Positions 53,481-64,000 of a stretch of 64,000 nucleotides of DNA are shown one piece after another (position 1 is the first letter of the stretch; each line of letters starts with the position of its first letter). The notes beneath the pieces are model-generated. The model did not search any database, was not told the DNA's origin, and was given only the letters and a program-made list of their open reading frames with translations. Origin of the DNA: Erigeron canadensis (Eukaryota; Streptophyta; Magnoliopsida; Asterales; Asteraceae); NCBI RefSeq assembly GCF_010389155.1, contig NC_057769.1:34705548-34769547 (forward strand). The letters run 5' to 3'. The translations under genes were made by a program, and so were the position numbers.

Positions 53481-54728
53481 AATTTGTAGTTCTGGCAATG
53501 AAGCCTATTATGACCTTTTTTTTTCCTTTTTTTAGAAGGTGTCAAAATATGTCACAAAGTAATGTACTTGACTTTGACTTTGATGCCCACGTTGGGCTGC
53601 CAACTTCACTCGTGGCCTTTTGACGGAGAGCCCAAAATAAATTGCAAGCCCAAAATAAATGACCGTGAGGTGATTTTTGCTTTTATGTGCGGTCAAAACA
53701 TCTTTGCCAAAAAAAGAATATATCGTGTAAAATAAATGTATGTATATAAAATACGCGATAGCAACTTCTATATCCGGTCTCAAACATATATCACATCATG
53801 TCAGATAAAATATGTTGTCAGCCCGGACCGAACCATACCAAACCCTTTGGTTGGGTCCGATTTGACGGTATTGAGTTTTTTTAACTCTTTTTTTTATTTC
53901 TATATAATTTTATGTATATTTGTTTCAGATTGTGTAATGAAGAGGCACGACAAACAATCACCTTATATAGTTATATGGTCTTTTATAGTTTTCATAATCA
54001 TACTGTATATAATCTGTAAACTTAGAAAAAGGAACTAAATCTGTTAGTGGCCAAGTCTATGGTTTGTTGCTCGATTTGTACAAATCCCGATGGTGGAAGC
54101 TCTATTTTTTTCTTAAGGAACCTTGATTGTTGAATATCCCGGCTAGCTCATTTTAAAATTGGGTTTTCATGAATAAATACTCCAACTAAGTTGTAGATAC
54201 ATCCATCAAGAATAATATTATACCCGTTTTTGTATGACATGAGAGGAAACTATAAAGAAACGGCCCGATTTGATTTTTATAATTTTTTCTTTTGCACAAA
54301 CCGCAACTGGACCAAATAACCTTGGTTTTCTCAAAACTTAAACACTACACGAAATTTTAACAACTCAATTCGTCCAAACCAACACAAATACCTCATTTTG
54401 ATCTGATTTGCCAGTTCGATGAACACCCTACTTAATCATAATAGATTTAGAAAATATGGTATATATCTACTACCTACTATCCTTTAAAGGATTTAGATGG
54501 TAATCAAAATACTTTAGTCAAATCATATACTCGATCGTTTTAATATACGTTCAAGAACAAGGTAGAAAGTAATTCGAATCTACAGCAATACTAAGTTACT
54601 AACGAAATTATTTTATAAAAATGTATGTCATACATAGTATTCCCAATAGATCTAGATTGGGATGGGTTGAGACTTGAGACGTTGGGTGTTGTTTTTTTTT
54701 GCGGCACTCATTGTCTATTACACATAAA
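53481..54728. other. intergenic
   Basis: No gene recognised. A plus-strand frame of 100 residues (53736-54038) ends in a hydrophobic stretch but has no start context or domain that I can support. Confidence 0.45.
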
Positions 54729-55197
54729 ACGAGATCAAGTATCCGCGCGTTGCGGTAGTGAGATGATGGGGTGATACCTAGGTCATAGAGTATGATATGT
54801 TATAGGAGTTGATATGTCATAGAGTATGATAGTCAAATGTCTTAGCCGTACGGGTTCCGCCCTTGGATTTAAAAATTTGTCGAAAGTATATCGAATGACC
54901 TCTCTAATGAAAGAACATGAAATTTTAAGAACACCCATATAATTTTTATAATTTATCGATGTATGGTTTTTGAGATAAAAGATTTTGAATGAATTGGAGG
55001 AATAAATGATTTATGGAAAAGAGAGAAAAAACATGATTGGTTGAGATTTGAGGAGAGGGAAAGAGTATTATAGTTATTTTAGATAAATATAGAATAGATA
55101 GGATGAACATTTTGGGAAAGTACTTAAAATCAATATTGAAAATTTCAAATTCAATGTTGAAAATCTAAGGAAAATATGTTTTATAATATAGTATAGA
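54729..55197 (-). mobile_element. Helitron-like short repeat, copy C
   Basis: On the minus strand it begins TCTATACTATATTATAAAAC and ends at CCGCAACGCGCGG then ATACTTGATCTCG. It shares the core with copies A (3955-4335) and B (17917-18338). It is non-coding. Confidence 0.6.
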
Positions 55198-57056
55198 TAA
55201 CTTCAAGCAACTCACCAGACACGTTGCAAACGGTGTTTGAACCCAAAACTCCATTATTTGGAAAAGTCACTACTTGAGTTGATATGTATGTTTTGCGAGT
55301 ATGGGTATGATAGTATTAATCCAAAATGTTTGAAATGAGCTTTTAAAACTTTGATCTACATTTGTCTAAGTTGCTTTCAACCTAATCCCTCAAGTCAAGC
55401 AACTGATTATGGCACTTACATATTAAAAAAGAAATACTTTTGCTAACATAATGGTATTTAAATAGCCCATCAAGTAAAAACATTTTTGTTTCTATTTGTC
55501 AAAGATTGATTGGATCACAAGTATTTGTGTCTTTAACCACGTAGCTTAGATAACCATGAAGATCCTTTTAAAATTTGAGTTACCATATATAGTGAGTAAC
55601 TGATACCGAGAAATTGAGAGTTCATAGTGAAGTTATAGTCAAGAAATGTAAACACGAGGTAATTGTACATTCAAAACTTTTTGGTCCTTTTGCCTTGTTA
55701 GATGATACCTTATTAAATCGGTATTTCTTAGTGTGCCTATCAATATTTTTCATGTACATATCATTTCTCGTATATAAATTAAAATTGTGATTTATCTTAA
55801 GAAACTCACACTATTACCACCCTTTAAACTTAACTAAGATACAAATTCATGACTTATTTATTTATATATTCTTTTACATTTTAACAAATTTACTAAACAT
55901 ATAATAATAAATTCCCATTATATTCTTATTCTTATAATTAATATAATATTGATTCATCATTTCATCACATCCTCTCATTTTTCAAACACTTTAATTATTA
56001 ATCTCAACCACTTAATATTTTTAATCAAAACTAGTATTTATTTCACCAATATCAATAAGGAATTGGCTAACTAGTGCCCTTAATGTACTAGTTAAGGAAC
56101 ATTTAATGAACCTGTTATTTCCTTATTAATCAAAAATTGTATTTAATGTGTATTAATTCAACTTAACAATTTCTATTTTTAAGTCAATAATTAATACATA
56201 TTTTCATATCTTAAAAAAGTTTGGACTTCATTAAATGCTTCTTAACTAGTGCACTAGGGGCACTAGTTAGCAAATGTCTACTAATAATACCTTAACGGCT
56301 TAATTAACCCTATCATTCATTTCAATCACATTAATATAAATACCACTAAGTCGTAAAATATAATGAAACTAAGTTACGTTAACCATCATTCATTATCGAT
56401 CACGAGTGATCGATCTTGTTGCATTATGAAGTCCCATGCTAGTAAAATAATAAAATGTCGAGAATTAATGTCACGAACATGATTATTTGCTTTTATAAAT
56501 ACCTTTATTAACAAACTAACATGTATATATTTTGAAAAGAGAAATGAAATTGGAACAATTTTTTAGCTATTGAGTGAAATTGAAGTCTCAAATTATGTAA
56601 AAGCAAATAAATGGAGTAAAAGTGATGCAACCGCCTTTAGGCTTTATTTGTCCCGGAGACACCATCATTTCAAGCATGAGATTGCAATCGTCCCTTTCTT
56701 TAAACCTCTACTTTTACCTTTTCTTTTTATTTAAAAATAAAACCTTCCATTTAAGTTTTAAATTCAAATTCATTATTTGTGTCTTAAATTAAAGTTAAAA
56801 ATGTCGTTCCATTTTATATATCACAAAACATTAAACCAAAGTTTGAACCTACTTATGGTCTTTGAATCTTTAGAAATTACATCAACCTAATAAGATCATT
56901 GATGGATTAACTTTGGGCTTCAAAATTACATTACCATATTACAATCTAAACTTAGAATGCTAATAATCACAAAACACATAGCAAAAGTTACAAACAAGGA
57001 AGTAAAAAATGCATAAATAAACTCTTGATAAATTAGATGGAAGAACCATCCTTTAA
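55198..57056. other. intergenic, includes 3' flank of the receptor kinase gene
   Basis: AT-rich. A stretch near 56065-56290 has inverse-looking edges (GGCTAACTAGTGCCCTTAATG and its rough inverse CACTAGGGGCACTAGTTAGC), probably a small MITE. No gene was recognised. Confidence 0.45.
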
Positions 57057-59164
57057 TCAACCTTCGGTTGTGGCAACGGAAGGGGACATGGAATTACGAG
57101 ACTCGTCGTAATCTTCTCCTAACGGTGACTGCTCAACCCGTATCTCTTCTATCATTTTCACGACTTCCGTCATTGTTGGCCTCTTTTCGGGTTGTGCAGC
57201 CACACAAGTCATTGCAACATGAAGCATCGAGACGAGCTCCTCCTCTATGTTTTTGTACCTTAATAATTCTTGATCAAACACTTCAGCCGTCCACTCATCC
57301 CTCACTATTGACCTGACCCATTTTGGTAAGTCCACCGTTTGTTCCTCTTCGTCAACACTTACACGAGATGGTGAAGGGTATTGTGATGGAGCCCGGCCCG
57401 TTAGCATTTCTAATAGCAAAATCCCAAAGCTGTAAACATCTGCTTTTTGAGATAGTCTCTTGGTTTCGTGTTGCTCGGGTGCCTTATACCCTCCTAGTCT
57501 TATAGTGGCATGAACCGGGTTCAAAAGTAAAGATAACCCGAAATCAGAAATGCAAGCATTTCCATTCTTGTCTAGTAGCACATTTGATGACCTTACATTT
57601 CCGTGAGGAATTCTTGCAGCCTTGTATTCTTCGTGGATACGGGCTAGCCCACGGGCTGCCCCTAGTACTAAACTGATCCTTGTTGTCCAGTCTAACGGAA
57701 TTCTTCCCGGACCTCTATTTCCTGTATCCATTAGAACAAAATTCAATCTTTTTAATACAAGATATATACAAACCCACAATTCACACATATGATATGGAAT
57801 GCTACAACTGTAAAATTCTAGTAGATGAATGAAGACTTACCATGAAGAAGTAAATGCAAGCTTCCATTAGGTAAATAATCATAAACAAGAAGCTTTTCTT
57901 CCTTAGCATAATAATAAGCTCTTAACTTCACAACATTCGGATGTTTAAGCTTTCCAATCACATCCATATATTGTTCAAACTCCTTTCTCCCACAAGGATT
58001 CGCATCCTTCAACCTTTTCACGGCCACCACGGTACAACCATCGTCCAAAACCGCCCTATAAACCGTCCCCAAACTACCCTTTCCAAGCATCTCGGCCGAA
58101 GCTCTCAACAAATCTTCCAATTCAAACTTCTTTTTCTTATCAAAAAACACAAATTTATTATTCCCATCACTATCTCCACCACCTCCATTATTGGCGTAAA
58201 CTCTATTCTCACTCCCATAACTACTTCTACTCTTCCCAATTTCAGAACCAATTTTTGAGCTAGAGTTACTAGCTCTCTTTCCACAATAAAACGCTACTAA
58301 AAATGAAACTATGACTAAAACTAGTACAGAATTTGCAATCACAATTGCGACAATGACACCTGGATGTAACCCTTTATGTTTTGTTCTTCCATTTATATTT
58401 GTCATAGTAGGTAATGAGCTTGGGTTTGATTGTACGGTTGGAGGAGGTTGATTTGCGGAACAAGCCTGTAATGGGCTTGATCCGCATAACCCCTTGTTAC
58501 CTGAAAAACTATTGTCTCCAAACTTCTCAGCAATATTGTCAGGTAACCGACCAAATAAATCATTATTTGAAAGATTCAGTTGCTTTATCTGCGCAAGTGC
58601 AGATAAAGCCTCTGGAATTTCACCAGTTAACTCGTTGTTCTGAAATCTGATTGTCAGAACACGAGTTAACTTTGAAATGGTCTCGGGAATGGGGCCAATG
58701 AGATTGTTATCAGATAAATCAACACGTAATAAACGTGTTAGCAACGATATTTCATTTGGAATTGGCCCGGATAAATCGTTACCAGAGAGGTAAACTAGTT
58801 TTAAATTAGTACAATTTACTAGAGGTAAAATTGACCCGTTTAAACGATTATCACGAAGATCAAGAATACGAAGCTGATCTAACGACGAAAGAGAATCGAG
58901 AGGGCCACGTAGATTTAGAGAAGGAAGGGAAAGTGATGTGACTCGGTTGTTGGTGCAATTTACGCCTCTCCATGAGGCAGAACAAGCTGTGGAATGAGTA
59001 ATGGAAGAGAGAGTCCAGTTTGAAAGAAGGATGTCATGAGTGTCGGTTTGGGAACGAAAGAGGGATAACGCGGCGGTGTCGGTATCGACGTCGGAAATTG
59101 CGGAGAGGGAAAGGGAATGTGGGAGGAAAATCAAGAGGGGGAAAAGGTAATGGAAAATCTCCAT
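57057..59164 (-). CDS. PXC1: leucine-rich repeat receptor-like kinase, PXC1-like
   Basis: Two exons, 59164-57841 and 57721-57057, give 662 residues. The protein has a signal peptide ([20 protein letters not shown]) and an N-terminal cap with a [10 protein letters not shown] motif. About five LRRs follow (for example [20 protein letters not shown] and [20 protein letters not shown]). One membrane segment ([20 protein letters not shown]) leads to a kinase domain ([33 protein letters not shown], then KAPEQHE). The intron sits in HG|N between the two kinase lobes. The catalytic loop reads [13 protein letters not shown], so the HRD aspartate is replaced. This is usual in LRR-III kinases, and phosphotransfer may be weak or absent. 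The C-terminus [17 protein letters not shown] resembles Arabidopsis PXC1, linked to vascular secondary wall formation (recalled, not searched). The ATG at 59164 is preferred to the upstream one because it starts the signal peptide. Confidence 0.93.
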
Positions 59165-60576
59165 ATGAGAAGATAAGTGATGGTAACGCGGGAAAGAAAG
59201 TGTGATATAGAGTGTGTTTTTAAAAGTGACTAACATTTTGTAAAGTTGTAGTATATATTATTTTCCATATAAAATAATATAAATTACCTCATTGGTAAAA
59301 ACATAAATATATGGGGAAATATATTCTTACGACATAATTTTGTCATCAACAACAAAGATACAAATTTTATTGCACACAGTATAATTTCATAATGCATATA
59401 TTGTTGTAGATGTTAAATTGTGTTGCAGGAATATCATTTTCCTAAATATATACATACAACTAATTGATAATTTTCCATAATAAATAAAATTTACTCCATT
59501 GGTAAAAATATAAATATTAGTACAATAATTAATAACATTCCATCTTAGGATAGTTAGCTAGAAAAAATCTCTTTTACAAACTTTAAAGTTGGGAAGAATT
59601 ATGATGAATAACACATATATCTCATATAATATATTTACAACAATTTGATGTTGTGTACAAATCATCTCTCTAAACGAAATAACGAATACATTACAAATCG
59701 GTGAAGTTGTAGCAAAGCCATGAGGTTCATATTAGTGAAGTTGTAGTAAAGCCATGAGGTTCATATTCTTTTTATACTTTTTTTTAAAATATATAATACT
59801 GAGTAATAAACATTTTTTCCTTGATCTGATACAAATAGGTAAAGTTGTAGCAAAGCCAGATATCAATAATCTGTCTAAAGTTGGTTTTGTCTTTCTGTTT
59901 ATGATTTTATATTAGTTTTCTTAATTACCTCTAATCACAAAATTTGAAATACTCGACCGCCTAGTAGTCCTTTTCAGACCCCAGTCACCTAACATGAATT
60001 TATATATTCATTCTTTTTTATGAAGGTGTCTATTTTTTTACTTACTTTTAAGTTTTTGATTATTAGTTTTGTTTCTTTATCATAATTTGAATTTCCTAAA
60101 GTTAAAGGTTTTAAATGAAGTATGAGAATTCTTGTGGTGAATATTTATATAAAAATTGTTATATTCGGCATCCTTTATTAACAAATCTATAAGATTATTA
60201 TATTAACAGAATATTTATATGTCAAATCAAAATCAGCATTAGAATTCAGCTGGTTAAACCAAGGTCTCGAATGCTATGAAATTAATCAAAATCCTTAAAT
60301 CAAGAAAAGGGCACTCAAGTAAGGAAAAGATGGTGGTGGTTGAAGGTATGATTGTGTTTATAAATTCTTCCACATGGAATGGATGAAAAAGTTTCAAAAG
60401 CATGCTTCCTCTCATCATTTCTCAACTTTTTTTACCCAAAATAAATGATTTAGCTATTTGGTAAACTCTTATAAATGAGTGTGTGTTAAATCCAAACAAT
60501 AATTATCATACGAGTACTAAACTAACAATGATTAAAATGTAACACACAACCTTAATTACTTCTTATCTATAACTCT
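59165..60576. other. promoter side and intergenic DNA of the receptor kinase gene
   Basis: The 5' UTR and promoter lie in the first few hundred bases (AT-rich, no clear TATA at fixed distance). A short direct repeat GGTGAAGTTGTAGCAAAGCC / GTGAAGTTGTAGTAAAGCC occurs around 59699-59757, with a related copy near 59839. No gene was recognised beyond. Confidence 0.45.
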
Positions 60577-61572
60577 TATAAAAAAAATAGTTAACCAAGC
60601 TTTTTAAAGCCCTCTTGCAATCTAAAACTATATTAAAAAAATGCCACATAAGATTTTATCCTATGTGTCAACTCTATATTTTTTTCAAAAATAAACTATA
60701 TATTTAGAAAAAAAATAAACTTATATATATTAATTAATTAATAAATAAATAAATATATTGTACTCATTAGATAAAATAATATCTTCTTTTTAACTAAAAA
60801 ATTACGTCTATACCTAATGATATTTCATTATCTTTTTTATTCAACATTACATAAAGTTCTTTTCTTTTTTTTCTTATGATGATTATGTGGAAGTTTTCAA
60901 AACTATAATTTTTTCTTTCTTTCTTTTTTGGAATGACACATTCTACCTCTTCTGGATTAGTCAATTAGATTAAACAAAAATTAAAACCACCATGGTGTTG
61001 ATAATCCATTTTTAAAAATCGCAGCAACACCTTCAGATGAATATAACTGTTTTACTTTTTGGATGTTAAGAAGAACATTCAACACACAAGGCATAGTCAA
61101 ATTATCCTCTTTGAATTATATATCCAGCCAATTGTAATTTTTCATGTGACTTTTAACTTTTTTGGAGAGAAATGTAGTGGAATTGTCACTCTACATTAAA
61201 GATCAAATTGTATGTCTTTGAGTTCTGTTGTAACAAGACGACTACATGATACATGTTCTAGATGTAGATCATTTAGTGGCAACAAAAGGCAAATTACTAG
61301 AATTACTAGAAGAAAAACATATTACTAAATTCTTAATGATAATTTAAAGTATAGCTTAATAGCTTAAGTCCTTCTATCTCTTTAAGTTCATATTTTGTCA
61401 AGCTTTTGGTTGAATCTATTTCTATTCAACCATATGTTTATATATTACTAAACTATTTATATAGTTCACATCACGTAATTCTAATGAAATATGTTCGCTA
61501 TCGTTTCTTCATATATAAAGTGTATTATATATTTTTTATACAGCTCGCACATCGCGCGGGTCAAAAACCTAG
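60577..61572 (+). mobile_element. Helitron with clear 3' end
   Basis: The 3' end is CGCACATCGCGCGGG then TCAAAAACCTAG followed by T, the Helitron hairpin plus CTAG|T signature. A plausible 5' start TCTTATAAAAAAAATAG lies at about 60577. The block TGCCACATAAGATTTTATCC near 60640 resembles the left part of the element at 23660-24422. No coding sequence was recognised. Confidence 0.55.
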
Positions 61573-64000
61573 TTATGTATAAAAATTAATAGTAATAGTA
61601 ACTAGGTCAAGGCCTAAATAATAATGCAATACACTGAATTAGTATTAATGGTCGGGGTTATAAAGTTACCCTAGTTTTCTCGTGACGTTTGAATTATATT
61701 TGAAATTAAAAAATATGAATAAATGTATCATGAAAATTGTGATAAAATTTTGTTTGGTTCTGAACTATATATGCTTAAAACATAAAAACTAAAAATGATA
61801 AATCATGGTAGTATTATGCTACATAATAACTATGTCATATAAAGTCAAGCTTGATATTATATTGTCATGATCTAAAGAAATTATATTTAGAAAAAAAGTC
61901 AATGTGAGGTTATAGTGTGCATAAAATACCTTTTCATGTACCATAATCTTGGTATGCCTAAGGTAATTCTGGGACTTAAATAGGTTTGACAACTATCGTG
62001 AAGGAAGTCAAGTTAATGTGGACAACAAGAGTAAAATATTATTGCTATTATAGTCGTATTAAATATACATATATACCTGATAAGAAAGAGCAAAGGGAAA
62101 TTTCATTCGTCATTCTTTATGGAACAAGTTGAACACCTAAGTACATGAGTAGAACTTCTTTAAAGAAACGAACCTTAACATTTAAAGAGGTTTGATGAGT
62201 AGACCGTGTTTATTGCGTCGGTCAAAACTGAAATAACCTTAGTTATCGTCTTATTGGATGTTTTTAAAGGATATGAACCTAATGAGGTTCATGGGAACAT
62301 GTCTTAAACACACAATCGGTTGTTTAATTCGGAAACATTTTCTTTGTTGAGATAGGAGGCCAAACAAGATTGTAGGGATGCACGTTACCCACAAGTGGTA
62401 GCATACTACCATATGTCCCTCGAACTAATTAATAATTTCATTTTTCGTCCTAAAGATTAATTAGTAGCTTTTTTTAAATCTTTACAGTTTTTTCTCCCCC
62501 TTTATTATTTAAATGTATGGTAATTAAACCCGCAACAAAACACAGACATACCATCCCTCGTTTTGTTACGTATGAAAAACACCCAATCCGTCCACAATTC
62601 TCTCGTAAGTAATGGACATCGGTTATCGGTAAAACTGTTAGAAGATAACTAACAACATTCCAATATAAAATTGAAATAATAGTTATACAAAGCCCCAATA
62701 CACAAATTTATCCCCTTCAAAAATATTTTAAAAAAAGTTACTATCATTTTATCTAAAGCCTAAAAAGGTAAAAAGAGTGAACAAATAAACAGTCCCTACT
62801 ACAGTTTTTACGATTACCAAAGGTAACCCAAAACATATCCAATCATGTCAACGTAGATATGTAACCACTTTTATAGTTTTACTACTATTTGCATTTCAGA
62901 CAAATCTAGGTGTGGCCATGTGAGTATAACTTTTACCTTTTACGCTTGCGAACGAAGACAATTACTAGGTAGTATAAGCCCAGCATATAGCTCTATTCCA
63001 AGAGAAGTCACACAAAAAAGAAAAAAACAAGCCAAAGATTGAACCTCTGCTCTTAGATGTTAGTGACAAATTTTAGATCCACATATCAACAGTTGTAAAC
63101 TTGGAATTAGATATGGAAAGTGTGTTGGATGAAAATTTGGTACAGTGACATTTAGTGTTTTATAGAAATAAGCACCAATAAAATGGATAACACTAGACAT
63201 GAAAAATTGCGGTCTTTATATGAGTGTAAAAATAATGACCCCGTAAGCTACCAATGCAAATTTTTATAAGGTTGGGAAAGTGTAATGATATTGAAGAAAC
63301 ATATAGACACATACTATCCGAGCAATAAACGCTATACCAAAGATAAAAAAAAAAGTCAAAAATAAAATAGACACAAATTTAGTGATACCAGATTTTCAAA
63401 TATGAAATGGCGGCTATATTATAGGATTCTTTTTACTTTCCAGTTTTTAATCAAGGTTATGCGATCATTTATAACACCACCAAGTCTTTAAGAATTGGGT
63501 TCTAAGGCTCAAGTAGATTGAACAATTTAACATACCCAAGGCCTGGCTTGCCTTTCTGCTAGTCTTTTCTGTTCACAATACAGATATAAATCTTAAATAC
63601 CAACAGGTCTTTGGCCCAACAGGTAAAGAGCAAACCATAGGTTGTGAGTTCAAGTGACAAAGGTAAATTAAGCCATGTTAGTCTTTGGCGTTTAATAAGA
63701 AGCCAGATGAATCGCTTCCTTGGCTATTGAGACTTGAGAGTAGGGTGGCTTATAATACATACAAGGGTAAATAATCGAGCTATTATAAATTTATAATTGC
63801 TCCTTGGATTCACTGAGATCTATCTCCATTTACTGTCACCTTTTTTCAAAAGCCCAAAATTGTTACTAAAAAACAAGAAAGAAGAAAAGAAAAGTAGATA
63901 AAGATATGTTGGTTACAAAAAAAAAAAAGAAGAAAAGTAAATAAAGATGTGTTAGTTATGGTTATGCTTTTACAATCAAGGAGAATAAAGCCCAAAACAT
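61573..64000. other. intergenic DNA at right edge
   Basis: No gene recognised. The minus frame of 74 residues at 62474-62698 has no domain. A weak tRNA-type promoter pair (TTGGCCCAACAGGTAAAG at 63611 and GAGTTCAAGTGAC at 63646) may mark a degenerate SINE. A-rich runs occur near 63920. Confidence 0.45.

Noticed and set aside
53736..54038. 100-residue plus-strand frame with a hydrophobic C-terminus
   Set aside because: No recognisable domain, AT-driven hydrophobicity and no splice or promoter support.
57323..58650. Plus-strand frames across the receptor kinase gene
   Set aside because: Antisense shadows of the LRR and kinase exons.

Overview
The window is nuclear DNA of a flowering plant. It is AT-rich, its genes carry GT-AG introns, and it is full of plant-type transposable elements. 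The tandem DUF295/KIB1-4 beta-propeller plus F-box gene family resembles one that is expanded in the Asteraceae, so a composite is my best guess (inference).

Only three genes look intact. (1) A cytosolic pyruvate kinase (minus strand, 5' half, ten exons, ATG at 3496) runs off the left edge. (2) A trihelix-UMP kinase fusion (plus, 36107-40135, seven exons) reads open throughout. (3) A PXC1-like leucine-rich repeat receptor kinase (minus, 57057-59164, two exons) is intact. From memory, the Arabidopsis homologues of (1) and (3) are direct neighbours (At2g36580 and At2g36570). If so, this window is an old gene pair stretched apart by about 54 kb of inserted DNA.

Layout: 1-3496 pyruvate kinase. 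3.5-9 kb is intergenic with a Helitron, SINE-like and foldback elements. 9.1-11 kb holds a propeller relic and a broken RPA1-like gene. 11.6-18.7 kb is F-box paralogue 1, broken by a stop, a frameshift and a solo LTR, with further insertions in its first intron. 18.7-23.6 kb has two small Helitron-like copies and a nearly complete Mutator-like element with a FAR1-type transposase. 23.6-31.5 kb is transposon-rich intergenic DNA. 31.6-35.6 kb holds two SANT/NAM-associated-type coding pieces with a 3.0 kb non-autonomous LTR element between them. 36-40.3 kb is the trihelix-UMP kinase gene. 40.3-46.1 kb is intergenic with a second Helitron copy and a tandem repeat. 46.15-53.5 kb is F-box paralogue 2, split by a Ty1/copia element. 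53.5-57 kb is intergenic. 57.06-59.16 kb is the receptor kinase. 59.2-64 kb is intergenic with a Helitron end.

The most informative patterns are as follows. The Copia element keeps one single reading frame broken only by six nonsense codons, each explicable as a C-to-T change. Two decayed F-box paralogues share an intron full of the same degenerate repeat. Several elements have exact target-site duplications that allow base-level boundaries. I found no CRISPR, operon or clearly new multigene system.
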